Source of the DNA: Rallus limicola
Lineage: Eukaryota; Chordata; Aves; Gruiformes; Rallidae
Direction: 5' to 3'
DNA length: 64,000 bases
Assembly (NCBI GenBank): GCA_022605955.1
Contig: JAKCOZ010000003.1
Location: 45,410,761-45,474,760, forward strand
Below the pieces are notes generated by a model, which worked only from the letters and a program-made list of their open reading frames with translations, ran no database searches and was not told where the DNA came from. Positions 25,629 to 37,428 of this stretch are shown here, piece by piece; position 1 is the stretch's first letter, and the number at the start of each line of letters is the position of its first letter. The position numbers were made by a program, and so were the translations under genes.

Positions 25629-28600
25629 AATTGAAGAATGTCAGATTTTACTCCCAGGCCAACTCTAGTACGTACCTCCTTACCACTAATTGTAAAATGT
25701 TGTTCCCTGGCCATCTTAAACCAATGAACCTTCTACCCAACATCTACCACTCTTTGTTCCAGCTAGTGGTAATAAAACAAAGAAGTTTTGATGACACATC
25801 ACATATGTCAAGTTATTTTTGCTTTTCTTAACAAGTAAGCAGTGGAGGTTTTCATATGAAGTTGTGGGAGTATGGATAAATATAACCCATGTGATACTTG
25901 ACTCTCTATTGTGAATGTATTGCTTTTGTCTGGAATTTGTCAGACCTGCTAATTTTCCCAGAGCCTAAGTGTGTTCCTAATCCACTAGAATTCAGGGCAA
26001 TTTTCAAGGTTGGTTCTGAAGTTGCCACTAGCAACTCTTGTTAAAGGAGGATCGTGAACTGATAGATACAGTCTTCTAAACAATTTTCCATTTAGGTATT
26101 ATAACAGTGCCTCATGGCACTATTGTAAATACTTAATTAGAACGCCTGTTTAGCATCACCGGCACCTGCAGGTGTATTTGCACTAATCAGAGGATTATTC
26201 TGATCTGCTATTCTTCATTCTGACATCTGATTAGTTAATCTTTTTTTTTTTTATATTTACTCTTAATAGGAAAGCAGAAGGAGTATGTGGGACCATTAGC
26301 AATAGAAGTTTCCTTTTTCACTCACACTGTTGTGTGCAAGGTGAGGTAGATGAGGTCTCTTGTTAGGCATTTTGGGAGATAGACATCTGAGTTTCAGATC
26401 CTTACTAATTCTAGTTACCTGTTCCTGATGATGTTAGGTCTAATTCAACATTTTTTCTGAAAACAATGGAAGGTCTTTGTTTTTTGGGTTTGTTTGGTTT
26501 GGTTTGGGTTGGTTTTTTTAGTATGATTTTTCTTTCCTCATGCTTTCATTTCATTGGAACAAAGGTGTTAATAGCCACTGTATGGGTGAAACAAAATTTA
26601 AAAAAAGTTATTGCCTCCCATGTACAAGGAAAGAAGCTTATACAGGACTGGGATATAGTTACAGTAAAGAGGTAGTGGCTGATTAAACACTAAACAAATA
26701 ATCAACTGTTAGCTTTATATATTGTAAAGATAACTTCACTAGAAGCATATTTTTATTAATTAGTTCTTAGTATCATGTGCTTTGATTTGCTGAGTTGGAT
26801 GCATCTGTTATTAGTGTAGGTGTATATACTTGGGCTTTTTGTTTTAATTCAGCACTAATTAAAAGTTGGTGATATTCAGGAACTGTTCACAGTTTTGGGT
26901 CAGAAGCAGGACTATGCAAATAAGAAATTAGCATTCAGGCAATAAAACACGTAGCCAAAATGAACAGTTTTTATATGAAATGAGATGATTAATGTAGGTG
27001 ACTGCATGAGCAATTTAAAGCTTTAGTGAAATATATTGTTTTGCTTTGAAATTTAATTAATCCTTGCACATCGCACAGTGTTATGCACTGTTCAATCATA
27101 CGCAGCATTTATAATCATTCTGATTCTCAGGATTGCCATGAAAGTGCATTTCAAATTGCAAAGTCACAGCAATTTCTAGCATGACAGGGTCAATTCAGAG
27201 ATGGGCAAAGGTTGCTTTGAATTTAGTGTCTAAATCTGAGAGTAAAAAATCCAGAGGAACCTCCGCAGTTGCAGTGGAAGAAAACAGGAATTATAGGGGT
27301 ATTAGAACAGCTTAACTAGGTATGTTTTATCCAAAGCTTGTCTGGTAGGATTTTCTCGGTAATGTCAGAGGGAGCTGTTGGATCAAAGGAGTAGATAGCG
27401 GGAAAACAGTATGTTCAGTGATAGCACCTAGGGAACCTGTCAACAACTTCACATCATCACCTGGGATTACCTGAGTTTATTTTGATAAAGACTGTGCTCT
27501 ATATATTATATATTGGAAACTGCCACATTCTAAAAATATTATGTGGGAAGAAGAATACTGTGGTTCTTACAGCCCTATGTTGCTAAATTTAAGTGGTGAT
27601 TGATTACTTCTGTTGCCAGTTTCAATGAAGCAGTGATTTGGGTTTTTTCTCTATAATGCATTGTTGATTTAGCTAGTCAAGCAATAGCAGAATGCAACAG
27701 CAGTGTGCTGCTGTTTACTGCAATAGTCACAACCAACATTCAGTTTGTAAATTATTCTAATGAAGAAAATGGAATAACTTATAAATTTTTTATTCTGAGA
27801 AATCTGTTATAGAATAAATAAAAATTATGCTAGCATCTGGTAGTAGACAGCACTTTTTTTAAGACATAGCTATTGACATGATAAAATTCTTAAAGCAGGA
27901 GTGATGATGACAATGTACTGCAAAGGTATCAGTTTACCATAGTCTCTATTTTGCTGCCTTATCAGAAAATACAGCTGTGAAGAAAATTCCCCATCCTCAC
28001 AAGTAATCTATTACCTGTCACATCTCTGCAGTTACTGAGCTGCTTCTATGCATTCATTAATTTATCTAATTTGGATCAGAGGAAAAGCAGGACGAGTTAT
28101 TATTTTTGTTATTACAGTGTTTCAATTAAAATAATATCAGAGTACACAGGAAGCTCATCTGTTAGGACAGAGTATTATTCCATTAGTAAGATACCATGTA
28201 TCAGCACACCTGCTTGTGTAAATTTTAGATATAAGTTGAACTTCCCTGTAGATGTAAGGAGAGTCATAGAGGCAAGAAAAAAATAATTTTTCAAAATTAA
28301 CAGATAATGTAATAAAGGTCCAGAGTTAAACCACCTTGTTCTGCGTTTAATAAAAATCCCAGATGTAAATCTCACATCCTAACTATAGGTAACAAATCAA
28401 AAATAAACATATTTGGGACATAAATTTGATACAAGCATGCCAGAAGAAAGAAACAAACCCCCAAATATCTGAATGAAATTTGTGGGAATATTTATCGTGG
28501 GGCCCTTGGACTTTCTCGTGGATGTTGTTTCTGTTATAGCACTGGAAAAGCTCTGGTCAAACCTTTCCAGCTATGAGTTTTCATCTTTATAATTTCCGTC

Positions 28601-31600
28601 ATTGTGGGCAACCTGGAGTATATTCATGATTCAGAAATATATGCAAGTTGCTTTCTTGGAAAAAAATGTGGGGATTTTTTAATTTCATGGAGAGGGCAGA
28701 ATTTTTCTCAGATCTCCTTTCCTCCCAAGAAAAAACCCTGTCTCTTGCATTAGGGGCTTTTTGCTTTCTGAGTATGCCATAAGTCCTATCAACTCAATTT
28801 CAGGTTTTATTCAACTGTCTTGGAAGTTCTGTAGTTGCCTTCTATACATATTTCCCTTTCTGATTAGTTCTCTGGAAAATTTGGAAAATATGTGAAAGGG
28901 AAAAGATACGTTGTGTGGGCTTTGGGTTTTTTAAAGTTTTTTGAATTTTTCTGAGACTACTGTTTTGTATTTCTGAGACTTCTTTTTAGAAGTGCAGTCC
29001 TTTGCTACATCAAAATAGTTTTCCTTTAATTAAAACAATATCAAATTATGCCTGTTACACTATTACAAACCTGTATTGTTTGAGCTGCTTGTGTTGCTGG
29101 TTATGTTTTTTTTCTTCCTATTATCACATAGATCATAAATAGGTTTGCCCACAGAACTGATGAGTTGCTTGTTCTTTTTTTTTTATCTACATTGATCAAC
29201 TGTGTATGATCTTTCCATTGCTAAGCTTAGCTTTCAGTTCCATTTTCCTGACTTTCATGGTTGAGTTCCTCTATTGCAGTTCATCAGTATTGCCTGAGAA
29301 CAGGATCGTTTTGTCTGAGAACCAGATGCAATTCACTTGATTTCAATTTATGTGTAATGTCTGGATTGGTATCACATTGAATGTTATCAGATATTTTGTA
29401 GATATCCTTGAAAGTGGCATAAGGAGATGCTTGTTTTCTCCTTTTGGTGGATAGACCAGAGGGACTAGTTTATTTTATTGTTTCTATTTGATTTGAGCTA
29501 TGAACTTTTGACAGCCTTTTCATCCAAGCAAAGGAAAACCTGAGTTTTCCCTGAAAAATAACCCTGAGTTATTTTCCTATGTAAATATTAGAGAAAATTA
29601 CTTTTAGAAATTAATAACTATTTCTTAAAATTAATTTGAATTGAAGCAGTATTTTTTTTGTTTTCTTCTCTTCATGAAAACATTAATGTTTCTGTATTGC
29701 TCAGCATGTCTCAGAAGAGGAGACAAAGTTGTCTATTTTTTCGTAAATCACACTGAGATTGTTTCTTCCTCAGTCTCAATGAGTGTGAATTTATATAATT
29801 AATTATTATTGAGATAAAGTTTGAGCTTTTTTACTGACTGTGAAGGATATCTAGAATGTCTTGTTCACTGAGCATCTAAAATATATGCAAAAGCTAAATG
29901 GCCCGTCATACAAAGACTTGTCACTTTGGAATTACTGCTATTAAAGAAGTAAGCATACAGATTACTGAACTGCAAGTCACACTCAGAGGTCCAAGAATCA
30001 CTGCAGTGTGATTTAGTAAAAACTTTTATATCAAGACTGAAGAGCTTCACCATTAATTTTAAAATAGCTTTATACCTTCCATGTATTTAAACAGATACTA
30101 CTGTGGTTGCTAAAAATAATTCTAATAATGTAACACTAAGTATTACTTGACTGTAAATATATATTAAGCAGAAGAGCAAAAAGCTTCAAAAAGAATGCTT
30201 AATTAAGCATCTGCACTAAAGTGTATGAAATTGAAGCTTGCAATTCTCTGAAAGGGAATTCAGGAGGAGTGGACTAGTCTGAAGAGTAGTAATAGAAAAT
30301 AAGCCTGGTAATGCTGTGGCATTTGGGGATTTGCATGTATTGCATATTATTAAGGAAGTGCAATCATTTAGCATCTGAAGTTAAGACAGAACATTATGGC
30401 TGTGGGAAACAGCTAGCATTTAGATACAGGAAATCCGTGATTTGAGAAGTGTTGAACTTGCAAAGACTGGTGCAAAATTTTGATTTTAGTTAACATACTG
30501 GCTGGCTCACATATTATTTGGAAAACAGTATGCATCAAATTTTTTAGATGGCTGAACAGTTGATGTTCTACACCTTTAACCACTTAGGCCTACACCTTAA
30601 AAATTTACTGTTCCATAAATAAAGACCTTATTGTTCCACCACTTCAAGCACTGTTCAGAACAAATAAGAAAGAGTTGCTACAGAGGAAAGTTAGCTTGTG
30701 GCAGTTCTTTAGGTAGGAATGTTGGAATTTTAGTACCTCTGAGGAGCTGAATGGTGGAATATGAATATAAACAAGTAAAAACTGAAGATAAAATATTCTG
30801 ATTACACAGATGGTTTCAGATATCCAAAGATAGTGGGTTTAGAAAATTGAATCCTGCCAATTCTGGAGTTATTGCAGTTTTCTTATATTTCTTGTCTTAA
30901 TGGAAAAGTGTTTGCTTTAATGACTTCCTATTATAAGCAGTTAATTAGACATTATATTTGACTGAAGGTAGTTGCTACATGGATTGCAAATATTTTTAAA
31001 AACTTTTCTGATCTGATAATAATGAAATGTAGTTAATTATATAACATTAAAAGTAAATGTAGTTTTGTAAGATTCTCAACTTTAAACTCTGAATAAGTTT
31101 TTTATCAGGGTTAAAGAGAAATCTGGATATTCTAACTCATTATGCTACTTAGAGGCATTGGATTTCTTCGCTATGAATTGTTATATTCCTAACAATAGTG
31201 TATAGGAAAATCTTAGTAAATAAAACAGTGATTAAGTACGCTTATGAAAGGGTTTTCCTCCTCTTTGAGCTGTCTTAGACCACAATTATAATCTCATTTT
31301 TCAAAATACCAGTAATGTTTTAATCTTATTTTTAGAGTCTTTTTTTTTTAAATGAGAGTATTTTTTCCAGTTGTATGAGATGCATTCTTCACTCAGACAA
31401 ATGACCTATAAAACACAACAGGAAAAAAACAACTTCAGGCTAATTTTACATCCACTTTAAAATAGGTGTGTTAAAACAAAAGGTGACCATCAGCGAGTCC
31501 CATAGCATGAGTCTCTCTGTTGCAAGGAAGTCTGACTTTACTTTCATTGCTTTGTTTTCTCCCAGTGAAGTGTATACTTCTCAGGAGGGTTTGGCTTTGA

Positions 31601-33380
31601 TTTACATGCCTGGCTATGAATTGCAACAGACAGCAGCAAGTAAAGAAGTTAGAGCAGCTGAAGGAGTAAAATACTGTTTGAAGTGAACATCAGTGACCAA
31701 TCATGCATGTATTCTTATCCCATTGCTTAAACTGCCCATAACTGGCATTTGGATACTGAGGGAGCTCATGGTGGGCAGCTTTGTAATGTTAAGCTGTTGC
31801 TAGCAACCTGAAAGATGTTGTGTGCACATCTCTTTAAAAAACATCTAGTCACCTGGTAGCTAATGTGTGTGCACAGTGTGAACCAGTTACAGATTTGGGT
31901 CCCCTGAAAAGGATGCAAATATGTATTTTGTATGTTCATACAATTGGGAAAGTCATTGAAACACGTAGAATTTCTGCTGTGGAAGGAAAATACAGGTTGT
32001 CAAAATAGAAGTGAATATTCATTTTAGCATGGCATGAATTCCTCTTCAGCTGCCACTTGCCTCTTACCAGTGCCTTTCCACCAAATGACAAAGTTTGAGA
32101 TTGTACATTCCTTTGTAGGAAAAATCAGAGGCTTACATTATGGATATGATTAGTAGTCTATGTGTTTTCAGCCAAACTTTAATTTTTAAAAATATGTTTC
32201 TATGATCATGCTGGATGTCAAATCAGGGTGTGCCTTGTGCTGTGTAAATTAACTTCTTTAGAAGCACTAGTGCACTGTACGAAAAAGAACAGCAACCAGT
32301 TTTGTGATCAGTAGTAGATGCTCAGAAATTGAGAACCACCCTGAAGATGATAATGGTAGATTAAAATCTATATGCGTATGTGTACACACCCATGCAATTG
32401 TTATTTTGAAGTCTAGTGTTTAAAGGTAAAAATAAAAGGGAACAAGGTCTGACCAACAATGGGATATTTAATTTTTACGTCTGTAAATTTATACAAAACT
32501 TATTTTGTGATTCATAAAAGGCATACCAAAAAAAAAAAAATGTTTGCCTTGTGACGTTTATGTTCTGGCCAGTGGTATGACACAGCAAACAAAGGCTACA
32601 AAGGTCAGAAAGGAAGGGATGATGGAGGGTAAAATGGCAGTCTGATGACACTGGTTACTTCTGTCTGTTAGGTTGTTGCTCAACTATTTTAACTGTTGTG
32701 TTTGTTACTTTTATGGATTATTGAGAATATTGCTGTAGAGGGAAAAGCTCTTAAGGAATTATCTGAAAGATGACCGTAAGAGACTTCCTTTATGGGCTGC
32801 AGACAGGGTTATGTTCTACACAGAGATACAGAAAATATAAAAAAGAAAAAAAGACACTGAAACAGGTATCATTGGGAGCTGCAGTAGGTTCAGGATGAAA
32901 GACACAGAGATCTCTGATGAGGGAGAGGGATTCTGGAGGGTCTGCAAGCCAATTAGGGAAAAAATTCAAAGTTGTTATAATGGGAAAGAATAAGCTAATG
33001 AGAGTAGTTCAGAGAGCAGCTTATTTATAGCAATTTATTGGTAGTAGGAGAAATTTTTTTTTAGCAACATCTTTTGAATGCTCTTCAGGAGAATTACATG
33101 GGTATAAAAGGAACTAAAGTACAGTGCAGTAACCAAAGGACATCAAAAAGAAAGGTCAATGTTTTTAAATTCTCAAGACTTCTAAACATTTTCTTTCATT
33201 GATAGTAGCATTTTGTTATTTCTGCACATCACAAGAAAAGTACTTACTAGGTAAAATTAAGGTTATTTCCATAAAATATTTCAAAGTTATATACAATCAG
33301 AAACACAAAACCATTTGGCTTTCTCTGAGTAGATGTTTGAGTGTCAATGGGAAAAGCCCAACAATGGTGGACAAGATGTT

Positions 33381-33414
33381 CTCAAAGGTCCTTTCTAACC
33401 TTGTGATTCTGTGA
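33381..33414 (+). mobile_element. Short CR1 3' tail remnant
   Basis: CTCAAAGGTCCTTTCTAACC followed by TTGTGATTCTGTGA matches the last 30-35 bases of CR1 elements. Sequence upstream is no longer recognisable as CR1. Confidence 0.7.
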
Positions 33415-33651
33415 ATTAAGTGGGTTTTTTCAGCTTGCTTTCCCTTCTGCAGAGGAGAGGTGATTCTTTTGAAGATCAGAATTTTACACAGTAGCAATTA
33501 AAGCCCAGCAGAGTTGCTGGGGAATTTGTCCGTTCTTGTAGCTGATTGAAGAGAGACACAGAAAAAGGATTGCTAGCATTTTAGCTGCTTCCAGCTGTGT
33601 TATATTTAATTCCTCTCTGTGGTAGATGTATAAGATGGTAACAACTGCTAG

Positions 33652-33656
33652 GTAAA
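33652..33656. repeat. Left GTAAA target duplication of the ERVL-type LTR
   Basis: GTAAA precedes the TG at 33657 and recurs at 34264-34268 directly after the terminal CA. Five-base duplications are typical of ERVL-class integration. Confidence 0.75.
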
Positions 33657-34042
33657 TGTCCTAGTTTCAGCTGAGATAGAATTCATTTTTCTTTCTAGTA
33701 TCTGGTATAGTACTGTAGTTTGGATGTAATACGAGAATAATATTGACTAACACACTGATGTTTTAGTTTTTGCTAGGTAGTTGTAGTTCCTACACTATGT
33801 CAAGGGCTTTTCAGCTTCTCATGCCCTACCAGGTGCTGAAGAAGCTGGGAGAAGACAGCCAGGACAGCTGACCCAGGCTGAAAAATGGGGTATACCCTGC
33901 CACAGAATTACATGCTCCCTCTATGTAAATGTATAGCTGGGGAGGCTAGCCAGGAGGCAGATTGAATCTTGGAAAGAGACTGGGTGTTAGATTGTTTATT
34001 TTCCTATTGCATGTGGCAAGAAATTGTATTTGTGCATTACCT

Positions 34043-34097
<55 letters not shown>

Positions 34098-34263
34098 TAA
34101 CAATATCATTGTTATTATAATCTTCCTTTGTTCCTTTATCTGAACCCACAAGTTTGGTTTTTTCCTCATTCTTCTCGCCATGCCCTTGTCAAGGGTGGGG
34201 GGGCTGGGGAGTGCACAAGCAGCTGCATGCTGCTCAGCTGCTGACCAGGGCTAAACCACCACA
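33657..34263 (+). mobile_element. ERVL-type (class III) avian solo LTR
   Basis: 607 bp from TGTCCTAGTTTCAGCTGAGA to CAGGGCTAAACCACCACA. I recognise the layout of the abundant bird ERVL LTR: the opening block, CTTTTCAGCTTCTCATGCCC, AGACAGCCAGGACAGCTGAC, an A/T trinucleotide repeat, an AACCCACAAGTTTGGTTTTT region, and the CTGACCAGGGCTAAACCACC end. The TG...CA termini and flanking GTAAA copies fix the ends to the base. No internal viral sequence remains, so it arose by LTR-LTR recombination. It lies about 0.7 kb upstream of the second SV2C coding exon in the gene's orientation. Confidence 0.9.
34044..34094. repeat. (TAA)17 microsatellite inside the ERVL-type LTR
   Basis: Seventeen perfect TAA units, followed by imperfect AACAAT and ATTGTTATTAT sequence. 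It gives rise to poly-isoleucine and poly-leucine open frames on the minus strand that are not proteins. Confidence 0.95.
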
Positions 34264-34268
34264 GTAAA
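34264..34268. repeat. Right GTAAA target duplication of the ERVL-type LTR
   Basis: GTAAA, matching 33652-33656. Confidence 0.75.
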
Positions 34269-34944
34269 TAAAACCCAGTCTGTGAAGTTCAGTAAGAAAG
34301 TAGGTGGAAAAAGAATTACATGTATCAAATAAAGTATCAATCTATCTGGTTCTGTCCAAAGCTTATGAATTACTCTTTTTCTGACAGTCTGCTCAGTGTG
34401 TTTTGCATCTTTGCCAAAACATCCCACAGAAGGTGGCAAGGAAATAATACACAATATGCTAATATGTGAAAGTTCAAAGAGTTTAATATTTCAACTTACC
34501 TTTCTGTGGGAAAGTATTATGCATTGAAAACATTATTAATATGAAAAAAATCATCCTGCAATATTGTTCCCTATCTCATTTTAATGTGAGTAGCTAAACT
34601 GTAATGGATCTGTTAATTATTTTTTTTGTCCTGTAAGGAAAGTTAGAATTTTTTGTAATATTTACCATGAATGCAGTTTATTACAGAGGAAATAGTACCA
34701 TTATTTCTCCCATTAAGTCTTATTTGCCTGTATGTTAATTGTTCAATAATTATATTAATCCTCAGATGACAAAGGCACAGTAGGAAATCAGTTCTCCCTA
34801 GCTACAGTTGCAAAGCTATGCATAGAATTTCTATCATCTGAGAAAGGAGAAGTTAATCTCTAGATTTTGGGTTTTAAATATGGAAGTTCTCTTACTTTTG
34901 GTACAGTTACTTGTGATCAGTTATGTAGCTCACAAAACAACATC

Positions 34945-34964
34945 TTTTTGTGTGTGTGTTGCAG
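34945..34964 (+). promoter_or_regulatory. SV2C: Splice acceptor with a (TG)5 tract, second SV2C coding exon
   Basis: TTTTTGTGTGTGTGTTGCAG-like sequence: five T, five TG units (34949-34958), TT and GCAG. The cut after 34964 joins in phase with the upstream exon. Confidence 0.85.
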
Positions 34965-35145
34965 GTAGTATAGTGTACCTTGGGATGATGGTTGGAGCAT
35001 TCTTCTGGGGAGGCTTGGCAGACAAGGTGGGAAGGAGGCAGTCACTCCTGATATGCATGTCTGTCAACGGATTCTTTGCCTTCCTTTCATCATTTGTCCA
35101 AGGCTATGGCTTCTTCCTCTTCTGTCGCTTGTTCTCTGGATTTGG
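34965..35145 (+). CDS. SV2C: SV2C, second coding exon (residues 194-254, split codons at both ends)
   Basis: 181 nt encoding TM2, the TM2-TM3 loop, TM3 and the start of TM4. Residue G194 is shared with the previous exon (G|GT). The sequence runs GSIVYLGMMVGAFFWGGLAD, then KVGRRQSLLICMSVNG and onwards to FCRLFSGFG. The GGLADKVGRR segment (about 209-218) is major-facilitator motif A, the conserved cytoplasmic TM2-TM3 loop of sugar-porter-like transporters. The donor is GTAAGT at 35146, leaving phase 2. The length is not divisible by three, so skipping would shift the frame. Ahead of the acceptor the frame stays open into intron sequence (from 34880) but that part is not SV2. Confidence 0.97.
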
Positions 35146-36146
35146 GTAAGTTCTTCTGGTTTAGTTCATTTCTACAGTTTTTTGTGTTAATAAAAGTTCG
35201 CTGTTTGCAAAAGTGCATTATTTTATGTAGAAATATAGTCTGTATCAGGGGCAAGAGTGGAGACTACAGTCATGAATAAAAACCTGGAGGGAAAGAATAA
35301 TGATGTTAGGGTGAAGACACAGACTTCAAATTTTGAGGTTGAGTTCTCCTCTCTACTTTGCAAGGGACTTGCACTGTGAACTTGACCAACTTAATTAGGT
35401 CTCATTTTCTCTGTGTAGTGCTTGTTAAGTCAGGAAAACAATACCCTCCTCACAGGTGTACTGAAAGATTTCCATAATACTGGTAAAGTTAGAATGTCTT
35501 TGTATAATATTGTTTATAATTCCACTGCAGTCAAGAATTTCAAGATTAAAATGGGGGCCTACAGTGTGCCAAATGTTACTGCTCTCTCTGGAAGAATGAT
35601 GTTTATGGCCCTGTGTTTTCTTTACTTTTAATTTAAATAACTTACCAACTGTTGGAAAAGTTTAAGATACTGGTAATGGTCGATTATACTTTTAAACTTA
35701 CATGAGTAGAGATTGAGATACACAAGTAAATTGTTATGACAAAGCTTCTACCTTTGCTGCATCCTTGGTTAATCAAGAGTCTGTTCTGCAAAGTAGTTAA
35801 TTTAGCATTTCTGGTAATTACGTGATTCATATCACAACTCCCAATTACAGTTCCATTTCAGGCCCCTGTCAGTCTTTGGGATGCTGAACAGACGGAAGTT
35901 GGTGAGAGCACAGTGTGCTTTGTTGAAAAGCCACGTGCGTGAAGTCCACTGCTTTTGGGGTTCGGTGGTGGTAGCTTATGTAAACACAGTGCACTAACAT
36001 TGGTGTGTGATGTTCGTGCTTTTAGAAATGGCTTGAACTGGTCTGAAGTGGGATAGAGCTAGACACCCATCCCGAAAAGAAATTAACATAGCACTGTGTA
36101 CTATTAAACTGATTTGGAGGGGTAGTTGTAGCAGAGCAAGAGAATA

Positions 36147-36484
36147 ACAGAATCACAAGGTTGGAAAAGACCTTTAAGATCATCAAGTCCCACCATTCCC
36201 CTCCTAAGCTAAGCCATATCCCTAAGTACCTCATCTACCCTTTTTTTAAACACATCCATGGAAGATGACTCAGCCACCTCCCTGGACAGCCTGTTCCATG
36301 TCCTGACAACTCTTTCAGTTAAAAATTTCTTTCTAATATCTAATCTAAACCAGCCCTGGGGCAGCTTCTTGCCATTTCATTTTGTCCTATCACCTGTCAC
36401 CTGGCTGAAGAGACCATTGCCCATCTCTCTACAACCTCCTGTCAGGTAGTTGTAAGTAGTGATAAGGTTTCTCCTCAGCCTAAA
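36147..36484 (-). mobile_element. CR1 fragment, antisense
   Basis: ACAGAATCACAAGGTTGGAA, GGACAGCCTGTTCCATG, TAATATCTAATCTAAACCAG and CACCTGTCACCTGGCTG identify the antisense 3' part of CR1 (ORF2 end plus 3' UTR). It has diverged with broken frames, so it is an old copy. Confidence 0.92.
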
Positions 36485-37124
36485 AGCTGGGGAGAGAAAG
36501 GATTCGATTTGCTACAACAATCTCCTTTAAGACTGTCACCAAATTGTCAGACTATAGAAGAGATCAAGAGGAAATGATAACTTTTAGTTCTTAAAAAAAA
36601 CCTTATAAAAACAAAACAAAAATATCCCATCCACCTTCTTGACAGGTTTTTCGTATCATAGGTCACTATGAGTTCTAGATGCCATGTTTTGTCTCTCCAT
36701 AGAAAAACTTTGATCTTGTTGAATGGCACTCACTCTTCCATGATACTGTCAAAGTCCAGAAGCTGCTTAGCCTGCACATTTCATGAGGGCCCCTGGACCC
36801 TTGTGCCACAAAGGTTTGTCCTGTGGAAGACAGCTCTGTGACCATTGACTTTCACTCAGATTGACCCTCATAGGGCATACAGCAAAATATGTGTTTGTCA
36901 TGCCTCATGCCAAATTTTTCTGCAGGGTCTCCTCCTCACCTGTTATCAGTAGCTTTGCTAGTAATATACAGTTTCTGTAGCTTTACTCATGGTAGATACA
37001 CGTCCTGGATTGGGAAGCACATTCTGTTGTTTATCATCTTTGAAGGTCTTTGAAGAAGCAGGCCCTTCATATCTGTATTTTGTATGTCTGTGGGTTCCCA
37101 CTGCATCCCAAGACCTCCTACGTC

Positions 37125-37196
37125 ATCTTTGTTACCTGACAGGGCTTGGTGATCTTAAGGGTCTCTTTCAGCCCAGGCAATTCTGTGATTCTGTGA
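37125..37196 (+). mobile_element. CR1 3'-tail fragment, sense
   Basis: GGGCTTGGTGATCTTAAGGG, TCTCTTTCAGCCCAGGCA and ATTCTGTGATTCTGTGA form the CR1 3' UTR and octamer tail. CR1 identity of the preceding 36500-37124 is unclear; I could not assign that stretch. Confidence 0.8.
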
Positions 37197-37350
37197 ATAG
37201 GTCATATATCATTTTCCACTATATACTACACTATGTATTGTTTGTACTACAAGCAGCAGTACTGAAGTACTGACAGGTTGACTTCTGTTCTGACCTCTGC
37301 TGTCAGAGTGGTTCCAAAGAATGTTTAGCAATATGGTGATAGGTGCTTTA

Positions 37351-37428
37351 TATATATATATATATAACCATCCCTTCAAGCAACAAACAACAACAAACAA
37401 AAAAAACAAAAACAACCCAAAAAAACCC
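37351..37428. repeat. (TA)n run followed by A/C-rich CAAA tract
   Basis: About nine TA units near 37351-37368, then CAACAAACAACAACAAAC and poly-A/ACCC runs up to about 37428. Confidence 0.85.

Larger units (their letters stand above)
17198..34964 (+). other. SV2C: SV2C intron between the first and second coding exons (17,767 bp)
   Basis: Bounded by GTGAGT and TTGCAG. Apart from the CR1 end at 20.0 kb, LTR copy B at 21.7-22.7 kb, a short CR1 tail at 33.4 kb, an ERVL-type LTR at 33.7-34.3 kb and short low-complexity runs, I see no exon, RNA gene or nested gene. The stretches 17198-20028, 22691-33380 and 34269-34940 are AT-rich noncoding DNA with nothing I can name. Confidence 0.85.

Noticed and set aside
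33946..34181. Minus-strand frames with long Ile or Leu runs
   Set aside because: They are translations of the (TAA)17 repeat in the ERVL-type LTR.
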